This document shows, one piece after another, positions 46,240 through 55,321 of a stretch of DNA of 64,000 bases (its first letter is position 1; every line of letters starts with the position of its first letter). Position numbers and translations under genes: made by a program. The stretch is from JAUWGC01 sp963753055. Lineage in GTDB: Bacteria; Bacteroidota; Bacteroidia; Bacteroidales; B18-G4. Below the pieces are notes generated by a model. That model saw only the letters and a program-made list of their open reading frames with translations. It did not search any database and was not told the DNA's origin. The stretch spans positions 1,054,001 through 1,118,000 of the forward strand of contig CAVWAP010000004.1 of the NCBI GenBank assembly GCA_963753055.1, written 5' to 3'.

Positions 46240-47529
46240 ATCGGCATTGTCTTCTGCAATAAGTAGAATTGGTTTGTCTGTATCAAATTCAGTAGTGGTT
46301 TCAGTTGACAGTCTGACGGTTGATCAGTTGACAATTCATGTTCCATGTTCCAATTATTTTCTCTTTTCGCTTCTCTCCCCGCCTTCGGCGGGATGTCCCT
46401 CGGCTTTGCCTCGCTCCACTTCTCTCTTTTCTCTTCTGGGGACAGATGCGCATCTCCCAACGGAAGTACAATTTCAAATCTGCTCCCTGCTCCTCCGTCA
46501 TCCTGACGAAGGTCAGGACCACTGCTCACCGATATGGTCCCATGATGAAGTTCTACCAGTTCTTTGGTCAATGCCAGTCCAATTCCTGTTCCTTCGTAAT
46601 AGCTGCTGTTTTCATGTTCCACCTGGTAAAATCGATCGAAAATATGTTCTGATATGTTCGGATGAAATGCCATGTCCGGTGTCGGAGATGGAAATTGATT
46701 ACATTTTCGATTGTCGATTGTCGATTGTCGATTTTCGACTTTAATTGCTGACTGCGACTAACTTGTATGCTAATTCTGCCACCTTCATCCGTAAACTTAA
46801 TTGCATTCGAAAGCAAATTATTCAACACCTGCTCAAATTTTTCCCTGTCGATAAAGGCTTTAAGCTCCTTCTTTCAGGTTTGAATTGTAAGTCAATATTT
46901 TTTTGATTTGCAAACGATTCGAAAGCCTGGAGATAAGTCCTGATAAGTTTAACGATATCAATCTCAGAAGCACGCAACTGCAGTTTACCGGATTCAAGTT
47001 TTGAAATTGCAAGTAGATTGTTGATCATGTCATGTAGTTTCCCGGCATATTTTCTTGCAATAGCAAGTTCCTTTACATCATTATTATCTTCAGCTTTTGA
47101 GAGTAGCTTTTCCAGTGGCCCCATGATCAATGTGAGCGGGGTACGGAATTCGTGGGATATGTTGGCGAAAAACCGTGATTTTAAATGGTCGAGTTCTTTG
47201 AGTTTTTCTGATTTAACACGTTCAAGTTCAAGGGCATATTGTGCCCTTGCCTTTCTGCTGCGGAAGAAAAGGATTGCCCCAAGGATAAGGATCGATGCAA
47301 AGGCGCCTAGACCATAAATGTAGATTTTTGACTTCTTTAAGGTCAGGTTTTGAACTTCATTCTCCTTTTCCAGAATGGAGATCTGGCTTTTGCTGATTTC
47401 CATTTCATAGTCTGCCTGTATCATAGCCACTTTCTTCCAGGCCTGTTCGTTATTGACACTGTCTCTCCAGGCTGTAGCCAGCTTAAAATGCTGAAGTTCA
47501 GCGTTCTTATCCTTTAATACTAATATCAA
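46119..47529 (-). pseudogene. HTCS regulator, histidine kinase core in several frames
   Basis: 47529-46822 has a membrane segment (IYIYGLGAFASILILGAILF) and the HisKA box with SHEFRTPLTLIMGPLEKLL. After an indel near 46865 the ATPase continues in 46828-46568 with the N box LNNLLSNAIKFTDEGGRISI. A further shift at ~46690 leads to 46673-46119 with HIFDRFYQVEH and GTGIGLALTKELVELHHGT. Heptamers (46704-46739) and a GC-rich hairpin with flanking repeat (46375-46440) are embedded in the reading frames, adding non-homologous residues. At least three indels; not functional as read. Confidence 0.78.
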
Positions 47530-48527
47530 GATGGTAGTATAAGCGATATATTTTTTCCATGTATTCTTTCAGTAAAACGCCAAATTCCAGCTTTTCATTT
47601 AAGGACTCATATATCTGATCATCATATTTTGACAGGAAAGTCCTGCACATCTCAAGCGATAAATCGAGGTACTCCCTTGCTTCATTATATCTGCCTGTGG
47701 AAATCTTCAATTCTGCCATCCCGTAAAACCATCTCAACTGATTATGTGCATCTCCGTATGTCCCGTTTTAACATATTCAAAACTTTCCTGAAGGTATTTT
47801 TCTGCTTCCGCATTATATTCTGGTCCTGACTGCCAGATAGGTTTCCGCAAGAAGTAGACTATTGGTTGTTAGTCGCCGAAATCCTTCTAATTCCCAGATG
47901 TTTCTGGCTTCCATATATAAAATAAATGCTGGAATCAAGCAGATAGCCATGGTAAGACTTGCCCAATCCTTCATAATGCCAATACAATGGACCAGGTTTG
48001 CCCTGACTCATCAGCCATAACAAGGTGCTTTTTCAAAAGTTTTCCTGGCAAGGATGGTATCACCTGCATCCAGGTATGATTCTCCGAGGTAATTCAATGA
48101 CATTGATTATAGCAACAGTGTCCTGCAATTGTATGAAGACATGTAAAGCTTGCTGATGATATTTGCATGCCATTTCATGAGATCCGGCATAGGTATGTAT
48201 GCTGGCAATCTGCGACAATAAATTACCCACTTCAAGCTGCATGCCAAGTGAATCAAATATTCGAAGAGCGGTAAGCTGGTTTACCAGGGCGTCAGTATAA
48301 TTATTCAATACATACTGGCTGTTTCCCATGCTGTAATGAGCCATAGCCCTGCCTGCCGGATAATCTTCCAATTTAGCCAGCTCAAGGGCTTTCTCCGAAT
48401 AATGGAAGCTTTTCACATCATCATTCAGTGAATAGGCAAGTGCCAGCCTGGTGTATGCATCAATTAATGACGTACCTGAGAGTTCAGGCAGGATTTGAGA
48501 CAGGCTGTCGACATTGATGAATTCCAA
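47507..48527 (-). pseudogene. HTCS regulator, N-terminal TPR sensor region, frameshifted
   Basis: 48527-48060 shows TPR-like helices (YTRLALAYSLNDDVKSFHYSEKALELA, AHYSMGNSQYVLNNYTDAL). After a shift the frame NYLGESYLDAGDTILARKTF continues. 47737-47507 reads AELKISTGRYNEAREYLDL, ending one extra G before DKNAELQHFKLATAWRDS of the kinase frame. This TPR class of periplasmic/cytoplasmic sensor occurs in a subset of Bacteroidota hybrid kinases. No signal peptide was found upstream of 48527, so the 5' end is missing or shifted. Confidence 0.7.
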
Positions 48528-48555
48528 TCTGTTAAAAATCTGGACACGGATAATT

Positions 48556-49572
48556 CTATGACGGGGTTACAATATTTTCTCTTTCCCAACTTTCAGATTC
48601 AGTACGAGAGGTCGTTGCATATCCGGATCCAAACTCACCACCATACCATATCCGGTAGACTGAATCCTGTTTTATCACCCTCGGATAGAACACGTTAGCA
48701 TCCCATTCCCCTTGCTTACCTGCTTTCAGAACCGGATTTTCAGGCGACTTGGTCCACCGGACTCCATCCTCAGATGTTGCCAGACCAATTTCAAATTTTA
48801 TCTGGTTAAAGCCGAAGTACCACATTTCTTTCAGGGATTTGTTGGTGGTAACACTATATCCTACCACCCAATGGTCATCCCAGGTTCCTGGCTCACCACG
48901 TTTTAAGACAGGATTGGCAGGGTGTTTGGTCCAATGGATCCCATCTGTTGAGGTTGCATATCCCATACTCAATATTTTTGGGATCCGGTTTGGGAAACCT
49001 GCGTACCACATGTGGTAAATTTTTCCATCGAAAATGACGTTGGGATTTGTAACTCCAGAATCATCCCATGAGCCTCCTTTGCCTGGTTTCAGGACAGGTT
49101 CCGGATGCGCATTCCAGGTCTTGCCATTTTCTGACCATGCAAATCCAATCCCGTAGGAGCAGGACGGATCCTTTGATTCGGCTGTAAACCACATAAGATA
49201 CATAGAATCTTTCCTGATAACATTAAATGTCCAGAATTCAACAACCCAATCAAGATTGTCATCATTGAAATCCAGGGGATTACCAGGGTATTTTTCCCAA
49301 TGGATACCATCAGAGGATGTAGCGAACCCAAACTTCCACCTTTGATCATCAGAAGACATCCCCTCATACCACATGTGGTATTCATTGTTTTCAAACAAGA
49401 TATTGTAGTCTAATGTAAACTCATCCCATTCACCATGTGTACCTCTCAAGAAACCTGTATTACCGGGATATTTGTACCAATTGGTCTGGGCAGCAGTAAA
49501 ATGGCAAACACCCGCCAGTAGGATTAAGACTGCGAGTACAAAATAAGACCGGATAAGCATCTTAACTGTCAT
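48556..49572 (-). CDS. Secreted five-bladed beta-propeller enzyme, GH43/GH32/GH130-like
   Basis: About 338 residues from ATG 49572 (49560 is also possible); both give a signal peptide (MLIRSYFVLAVLILLAGVCHFTAAQ). The body has repeated blades with the pattern NNEYHMWYEGMSSDDQRWKF, FATSSDGIHWEKYPGNPL, DGKIYHMWYAGF and GYATSTDGIHWTKHPANPVL. These are typical of furanosidase-like five-bladed propellers in which acids at blade centres form the active site. It lies 28 nt from the HTCS remnants in the same direction, next to susCD, so it probably acts on the target glycan of the second locus. CAZy family not assignable by eye. Confidence 0.75.
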   Translation of the reverse strand: MTVKMLIRSYFVLAVLILLAGVCHFTAAQTNWYKYPGNTGFLRGTHGEWDEFTLDYNILFENNEYHMWYEGMSSDDQRWKFGFATSSDGIHWEKYPGNPLDFNDDNLDWVVEFWTFNVIRKDSMYLMWFTAESKDPSCSYGIGFAWSENGKTWNAHPEPVLKPGKGGSWDDSGVTNPNVIFDGKIYHMWYAGFPNRIPKILSMGYATSTDGIHWTKHPANPVLKRGEPGTWDDHWVVGYSVTTNKSLKEMWYFGFNQIKFEIGLATSEDGVRWTKSPENPVLKAGKQGEWDANVFYPRVIKQDSVYRIWYGGEFGSGYATTSRTESESWERENIVTPS

Positions 49573-49636
49573 CTTGGGACATGCAATTAATTGAGAATAG
49601 TAAATATAGGGAATTTCAGTGACTTGGTCAATTGTT

Positions 49637-49855
49637 TCAGTGAACACTGAACGCTTGCGCTTTAGCTGCAGCGTTGGCGCATCACTGAACACTGAACAGA
49701 CAAAAAATTAATAGTTATAAGTTATAGGTTATAGGTTATAGGTTGTAAGTTGTAAGTTGAAATCTAATATCAGATACAGCGTCCGCCGAACAGGCGGATC
49801 ATGAATCACGAATCAGATATCATCCTGCATCCTGTATCCTGCATCCTGCATCAAT
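49637..49855. repeat. Chain of several different heptamer arrays and GC hairpins
   Basis: In order: TGAACAC units (also 49684-49699), a GC-rich segment with CGCTTGCG...CAGCGTTGGCGC, TTATAGG/TTGTAAG units (49711-49758), a hairpin TCCGCC-GAACA-GGCGGA, GAATCAC/GAATCAG, then ATCCTGC/ATCCTGT units to 49851. The segment ATCATGAATCACGAATCAGATATC (read here as two parts) is the same sequence that occurs inside T9SS CTD genes. Confidence 0.85.
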
Positions 49856-49863
49856 AACTTCTC

Positions 49864-49871
49864 TATATTTG
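49864..49871 (+). promoter_or_regulatory. Bacteroidota -7 box TATATTTG
   Basis: Perfect match 30 nt before the start of the small pseudogene at 49902. No clear -33 element is visible because the upstream sequence is heptamer array. Confidence 0.5.
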
Positions 49872-49901
49872 TACTTTCCAACCACAAATCCACTATTGAT
49901 C

Positions 49902-50228
49902 ATGAATACAAAGATATTCTTCGCAGTCTCAGCCTTATTTCTGATCCTTGGCCAGTCGCTGCAGGCCCAGGACCTGATCATTAAAAGGAACCAGGACACG
50001 ATTTATTGCGATATCTAGGAAATGGGGACCGAGAGTGTTAAATACCTGCTGCCCGATTACCCGGATGATGTGCTCTTTGCCGTAGAAAATGACAAAGTGT
50101 TGAAAGTGGTATTTGAAGACGGAAAGGAAAAGTTTTTTTTTACCGAAATGCAAAACCCGGTGCCAGCATTGAAGGCACCTTTGGGATTATCGGGCTCCGG
50201 GTCGGGTACCTGTTTAAATAGTGATTAG
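49902..50228 (+). pseudogene. Short secreted protein with in-frame stop, unknown function
   Basis: The ATG at 49902 starts a signal peptide (FFAVSALFLILGQSLQAQ) and continues DLIIKRNQDTIYCDI, then a TAG at 50019-50021. The same frame goes on with EMGTESVKYLLPDYPDDVLF and FEDGKEKFFFTEMQNP, a pattern common to small Bacteroidota secreted proteins that start with a pair of beta-strands. Downstream residues from the T9 run on (LSGSGSGTCLNSD) no longer look like the family. It seems to be the 5' stump of a longer gene cut by the heptamer array at 50221. Confidence 0.6.
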
Positions 50229-50284
50229 TGGTTAGTGATTAGTGGTTAGTGGTTGGTGATTGTCAACTGTCAACTGTCAACTGA
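50221..50284. repeat. Heptamer array (GTGATTA/GTGGTTA then GTCAACT)
   Basis: Five GTGATTA/GTGGTTA units are followed by TGATT and three GTCAACT units. The same composite order recurs at 53811-53874. Confidence 0.85.
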
Positions 50285-52327
50285 TCATCGAACGATCAAT
50301 TTCCGCACTGCAATATCTTGCCCAGCCTGCATTTTAATAAAATACAATCCTGCAGGCAAATCACTTACATCTATCTCAATCTCATGCTCACCAGGCATTT
50401 GTTCTCCCTCTATAACTCTCCGAATCATCCTTCCATCAATCCTATATAAATCACATATCAGATATCTGGAACCTGTCCCGAGTACTTCGGCTTTGCTCAG
50501 TATAAACTCCGTCGAGGGATCATGAATCAGATATCTCAAGCGTGCAACGCTTGAGCAGGGATTTGGATAAAGTTGAAATTCAATGAATGAACTAATGGGA
50601 TCGGTAACAGAAACCCAGCCTGTTGCATCTTCCGAGCTGTAGTTCAGGTACTGGTCGTAGGCATAAACCATTACTTCTGTACTCGTACCAACCTCAAGGG
50701 TGTCCAGGTCGAGATAAAAATCCTCGAAATTATTAATGACAATCTGGTTCAGGTAAACACCGTCGACTGCTACTTCAACCTTGTTGACCTCCTCATCCAC
50801 CGACAGGGAGAGGTGCAATTGATCGTCGACAACTTCACATAAAAGTACCTCAAAATCAGGTGCTTCAAAATCATCATACTTAGACAATGCACCGCTATCA
50901 AAAATATCAAAGTCTTTTTTCTCATCTCCAACCTTGTTCCCATTTACCCTGATCAAACGTGCATCACAGCAGCCCATGGAATCATTGTGCAAGGTAAAGA
51001 TATGAGGGATTAATGCCGGGTCATGACCGGTTAGCAGCGATGCTATGTCATCAACTGCAACAGGGTCCTTTCCAGCCAGGATCAATCGCATATTCATCTG
51101 ATCATCAGCTAACTGTGAAGTGGTATTCGTGCTTACAGGGCCATTTTGAACGCTTTGAAGCCCGTCCATAACGACAAAATCGACAGGCCTGCACATATAA
51201 TAATCATGGATAAAGTAGTGAAGGTTTGTCCGAGGCAGATTATGATCAATACCAAATCTTAGCAAATTTGGGGGATCATCAGCATATATAGTTGGTGGAG
51301 TAGCTCCAATTCCCACATTCTTAATGCTGCCTGTATTACCTGTATAGCAATGGTTTTTCAGAACAGGTACTGAAATAAGCACATCCGCATTATAATATAG
51401 TTTATGCATCCAGTAGCGGTTGTTTGCACCATTATATAAGGCTTTACCGGATGGCAGTGAAACACACTGCAGATAAACAGAGTTAGTGTCTCCCCATGCT
51501 CCACTGACATCCTCAAGGGGAACAAGGCTGTCAATGCCGGTTATCATGTCATATTCCAGGATATCCATGTTAATAGACGTGATGCCATCGGCAGAACCTT
51601 CCAGCACATAAATCTCTCCAGAGGGATTGATCTCACGTACAATATTGACGACTGCCTGCATGACCCGGTAATCAGTGGTTATACCATTGACTTCAGGTAA
51701 TAGTGTTTGTGCAGCAGCAGTCCCGTCAACCGTAACAACCAGATTTGGCTTCAATACAACTGTATCTCCATCGCTGACAATACCTTCAAGTCCTCCTGCT
51801 TTTTCAATCGCTTCAGCAACCATAGATTCTATTTCATCGAATTCGATATCCTCTGCCTGGGCCTGGATTGATTTTACTATCCCGACATAGGCAGCAGGCT
51901 CTACAACCATGCTGTTTTCTTCTGTAAAATATTGGATTGCAGGGAGCTGATTCCCCAGTATCTTATTGGTAAGGACATAAGCCTTTGCCATCAGGGGCGT
52001 TTGTTTTAATGAAGTGGAGGTGACCATGAAAACTGCCATGGCCAGGGAGAATAAAGCGATGGCGATCACATATTTTGAACGGCGCCACTTGCTTTTTGCT
52101 TTGACGAATATCAAGCTGGATGTTAGTATTCCGGTGAGCCAGATCACAAAAGCTGATGCTAAAGGGAAAGCTGCCTGCTGGCAGGGATATGCTGCGCGGC
52201 TGGGTTTGGGTATAACCCGGACCAGGAACCAGATCAATGCTACCAGGCCAATAAAGAACAGTATAACCGTTTTGAGGTTCTTAGAACTTAAGTTAGTTCT
52301 GTTGAAGATGCTGTTAATCTTTTTCAT
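50285..52327 (-). CDS. DUF362-domain protein with T9SS sorting domain
   Basis: 680 residues. Three hydrophobic segments at the N-terminus (~20-40, 53-73, 83-103) may include an uncleaved anchor. From ~145 is a DUF362 domain (YVGIVKS, DTVVLKPNLVVT, NADVLISVPVLKNHCYTGNTG, VVMDGLQSVQNGP, DPVAVDDIASLLTG), a family of putative Fe-S-linked or metal-binding proteins of unknown reaction. A beta-sandwich segment follows (~490-580) and a T9SS CTD (LYPNPCSSVARLRYLIHD ... VRKLIVR). The CTD has an extra ~16 residues (PSTEFILSKAEVLGTG) relative to the others in this window, from an inserted repeat fragment. Membrane helices with a CTD are an odd combination. Confidence 0.82.
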   Translation of the reverse strand: MKKINSIFNRTNLSSKNLKTVILFFIGLVALIWFLVRVIPKPSRAAYPCQQAAFPLASAFVIWLTGILTSSLIFVKAKSKWRRSKYVIAIALFSLAMAVFMVTSTSLKQTPLMAKAYVLTNKILGNQLPAIQYFTEENSMVVEPAAYVGIVKSIQAQAEDIEFDEIESMVAEAIEKAGGLEGIVSDGDTVVLKPNLVVTVDGTAAAQTLLPEVNGITTDYRVMQAVVNIVREINPSGEIYVLEGSADGITSINMDILEYDMITGIDSLVPLEDVSGAWGDTNSVYLQCVSLPSGKALYNGANNRYWMHKLYYNADVLISVPVLKNHCYTGNTGSIKNVGIGATPPTIYADDPPNLLRFGIDHNLPRTNLHYFIHDYYMCRPVDFVVMDGLQSVQNGPVSTNTTSQLADDQMNMRLILAGKDPVAVDDIASLLTGHDPALIPHIFTLHNDSMGCCDARLIRVNGNKVGDEKKDFDIFDSGALSKYDDFEAPDFEVLLCEVVDDQLHLSLSVDEEVNKVEVAVDGVYLNQIVINNFEDFYLDLDTLEVGTSTEVMVYAYDQYLNYSSEDATGWVSVTDPISSFIEFQLYPNPCSSVARLRYLIHDPSTEFILSKAEVLGTGSRYLICDLYRIDGRMIRRVIEGEQMPGEHEIEIDVSDLPAGLYFIKMQAGQDIAVRKLIVR

Positions 52328-52365
52328 GGCTCTACTTTTTATATTTTGATAATAAAAGAATGCGT

Positions 52366-53651
52366 TTAATGGACAATAAGTATCTTTCCGACTTTGCTCT
52401 TATTTCCTACCTGTAAGCTGATAAAGTACAATCCAGCTGGCAGGCCACTCACATCAATCTCCAACTCATATTCACCCGGCATCTTCTCTTCTTCAATCAG
52501 TCTCTCAATCCTAACTCCATCAATCCTATATAAATCACATATCAGATATCTGATATCATGAATCAGATATCTCAAGTGTGCTACACTTGAGCACGGATTG
52601 GGATATACTGTGAGTGCATTTGTTTCTTGAACAAGATATTCATTGTTTCCGATCCAAAAGTCATCATGCATCACTGAATCTAAAAAGTACATTCCCGCTG
52701 CCAGGATTTCATCCGAAAGGACGTGGCCATCATCAGTGGTAAGGAATTCATATTTTAAACCTAATTCATCCAGGGTGTCAACGAAACAGACATTCGTTGG
52801 ATGGAAGTACAGGAAATCGTTAATGCCGCATCCAATAAATAGTCCCGGATGATATGGAACAGTGTCTAGCCCTTTTACAAGCCTTGAGCAATCATATTCT
52901 TTCCATTTTTTCTTTACACTATCTACTATAATACCCATAGTATCGTATGGGAACTCGACCTGGTAAGGAAGTATATTTAAGTTGGGAGAGAAGCCACCTG
53001 CACCGGTAAACAATAAACCTGTAAAAACCCCTGCAGTATACTGGTAATGATGGGGAGGTCCCGGGTTTTCAAGAATAACCTCTGGTAACCATAAAACCAT
53101 TGTGGTATCAAATTGCAAGGGGCCATTATATGATGCGACTCCTGCAAATTGTTCATAATATTTGATAGCAAATTTCATGGAACCATAACCACCCATGGCG
53201 AAACCCATGATGCATCGATAATTCGGCGAGTTTTTTGTTCTTAATAAAGATTCGGCAAAGGGAATAGCTTCCTGCATGATATAGTCTTCATAGTTGCCAT
53301 AAAGCACAGAGTTGGTGTACATGCTACCTGCAAATGGGTCGCATTGCCCGTCTAAGCCTACCACAAGCATGGGATGAATATAACCTGTATCGATCATGTT
53401 CTGCAATGACTCTAAATATTCGGTTACTTCAAGTATGAGCCCGTTGCACCATGCATGTAATAAACAATAGGGTAGGAGATCGTATCAAAGTAGTACCCCG
53501 GGGGCAGGTAAATTCTCATGCTTTTAGTTTCGTCCAGGATAGGACTGTGAAAGGAAGTGTCAAAATAATCATATCCCTGACCTGATGTAATATGATTAAA
53601 TGCAATCACTGCAATCATTGCAACGGCCAGAGACTTAAGTCTGGTTACCAT
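52366..53651 (-). pseudogene. T9SS-secreted esterase (EstA/feruloyl-esterase-like), one frameshift and Ser-to-Ala at nucleophile site
   Basis: The first frame (53651-53424) has a signal peptide (IAVIAFNHITSGQGYD), SMRIYLPPGYYFDTISYPIVY and YMHGATGSYL. One missing base at ~53432 (TTGAAGTAACC) ends it, and the next frame resumes TEYLESLQNM and continues to 52366. The alpha/beta hydrolase features are MLVVGLDGQ and RCIMGFAMGGYGSMKFA, where the usual GxSMGG nucleophile is Ala (GCC, nt 53197-53199). DGHVLSDE may hold the histidine. The final ~75 residues are a T9SS CTD. The enzyme would hydrolyse esters on glycans, but as read it lacks the catalytic serine. Confidence 0.78.
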
Positions 53652-53766
53652 GTCTCTACTTTTTAAGTTAATTAATAGTGTCAGTAGAGTATCTGGCAGG
53701 TAGGACGTATATCAAGAACAACAAAGAGTCTTATAAAGATAATGAATTTCAGTACATTAGTCAATA

Positions 53767-53874
53767 GAGTGATTAAGTGATTAGTGGTTAGTGGCCTGCC
53801 CCTGCGTAGGCAGGGGTTAGTGGTTAGTGTTAGTGGTTGGTGATTGTCAACTGTCAACTGTCAATTGTCAACTG
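53767..53874. repeat. Heptamer arrays around a GC hairpin, overlapping a gene end
   Basis: Octamers (GATTAAGT), the hairpin CCTGCCCCTGCG...GGCAGGGG, GTTAGTG units and four GTCAACT/GTCAATT units. The last units encode the C-terminal QLTIDS and the stop of the decarboxylase at 53854. The 3' half duplicates 50229-50284 closely. Confidence 0.85.
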
Positions 53875-55281
53875 ACCAGCAATACCTTGTATCAAGCTCC
53901 ATGCTTCATCCACATGCCTCTCTTCCAACCTCGTATTTGCTGCTACCATACGAAGTGTGTATTTACCTTTTAGCTTGGTATGGGTGAGGTAGATCTTTCC
54001 TGTTTTGTTGATCTTATGAAGAAGATCCTGGTTGATCTTGTTAAGCTTTTCCTCATCATCTATCCCTTTTGGATGGTGGCGGAAGCATACCAGGTTAAGG
54101 GAAACCGTTGCCAGAAGCTCAAAATCATCGCTCTGGATAATCTTAGTGGCGATCTTGTTAGCCAGGTTGATGTGCAACAGTATTTTTTCCTTCAGTCCTT
54201 CCACACCGTATGTCCTTATGACGAACCAGAGCTTTAAGGCACGGAAGCGGCGACCCAGCGGGATGCCCCAGTCACAGTAATCATTCACTTTTCCCTGTTG
54301 ACCTGTACGGAGGTATTCAGGGACGATCTGAAGTGTGTTCAGCAGTGCAGTCTTATCCTTCACAAAATAGGCCGAACAATCGAAGTTGGTGAACATCCAC
54401 TTGTGCGGGTTGAAAACAAAGCTGTCGACATCCTCGATACCATCGATCATCCAGCGGTAGTCTTCCAGGAGCATGGCATTTCCTGCAAATGCCGCGTCCA
54501 CATGTAGCCAGATATTGTGTTTCCGGGTTACTCTGGCGATATCTGCCAGCGGATCGATGGCGGTCGAACCGGTCGTGCCAATGGTGGCGACCACGCACAT
54601 GGGTTGGAAACCTGCTTCAATATCTTTCTTGATGGCTGTCTCCAACGAATTCACATTCATGGCAAACTGATCATCAACATCTATCTTAACCAGGTTCGTA
54701 CGGCCCAGGCCGGCGATCTTCACCGCCTTTTCTATGGATGAGTGGGTTTCTTCCGAGGCATATACCCGCAATTTCTTCTGGTTTGTAAAACCATTTTCAT
54801 TTACCCGGTAATTACTCATCTTTTCCCTCGCGGTCAGCAAAGCAACAAGTGTCGCCGTGGATGCTGTATCCTGGATGACGCCATGGAAATTCCCGGGGAT
54901 GCCGGTCATCTGTTTCAGCCAGTTCATCACCATCTCTTCCAGTTCCGCTGCGGCAGGGGAGGTCTCCCATTTCATGCATTGGGCACCAAGTGTGGCCGTA
55001 AGCATTTCAGCCAGGACTGAGGGGTAGCTTGAGTTGGCCGGGAAGTAAGCGAAGAAGTTGGGACTCTGCCAGTGGGTGATCCCGGGCATGATGATCTGCT
55101 CAAAATCCCGGAAGATATCATCCATAGATTGACCTGTCGCAGGTGGTTCGGTGGGCAAGCGGCCATAGATCTCGCCCGGCTCCACCTGTGATTTCACGGG
55201 GTACTGCTCGATATTCTCTATGTAATCCGCCATCCAGTCGACAAATGAATGCGCCTTTTCTCTGAATTCCTTTGCGTTCAT
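53854..55281 (-). CDS. PLP-dependent group II (aromatic-L-amino-acid-type) decarboxylase
   Basis: 475 residues. The PLP-binding lysine is in FVFNPHKWMF (Lys294), with the upstream HVDAAFAG (His260, Asp262) and the TASTATLVALLTAREK segment characteristic of aromatic amino acid/tyrosine/tryptophan decarboxylases. The N-terminal FREKAHSFVDWMADYIENIE is the usual start of this family. It decarboxylates an aromatic amino acid (Trp, Tyr, Phe or DOPA) to the amine in the cytoplasm. Neighbours do not form an obvious pathway. The last few residues and stop come from a heptamer array, so the natural C-terminus may be altered. Substrate choice cannot be decided by eye. Confidence 0.93.
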   Translation of the reverse strand: MNAKEFREKAHSFVDWMADYIENIEQYPVKSQVEPGEIYGRLPTEPPATGQSMDDIFRDFEQIIMPGITHWQSPNFFAYFPANSSYPSVLAEMLTATLGAQCMKWETSPAAAELEEMVMNWLKQMTGIPGNFHGVIQDTASTATLVALLTAREKMSNYRVNENGFTNQKKLRVYASEETHSSIEKAVKIAGLGRTNLVKIDVDDQFAMNVNSLETAIKKDIEAGFQPMCVVATIGTTGSTAIDPLADIARVTRKHNIWLHVDAAFAGNAMLLEDYRWMIDGIEDVDSFVFNPHKWMFTNFDCSAYFVKDKTALLNTLQIVPEYLRTGQQGKVNDYCDWGIPLGRRFRALKLWFVIRTYGVEGLKEKILLHINLANKIATKIIQSDDFELLATVSLNLVCFRHHPKGIDDEEKLNKINQDLLHKINKTGKIYLTHTKLKGKYTLRMVAANTRLEERHVDEAWSLIQGIAGQLTIDS

Positions 55282-55321
55282 GAGTTAATAATTTATGAAG
55301 ACAAGTTAGCAATAATGTCGT

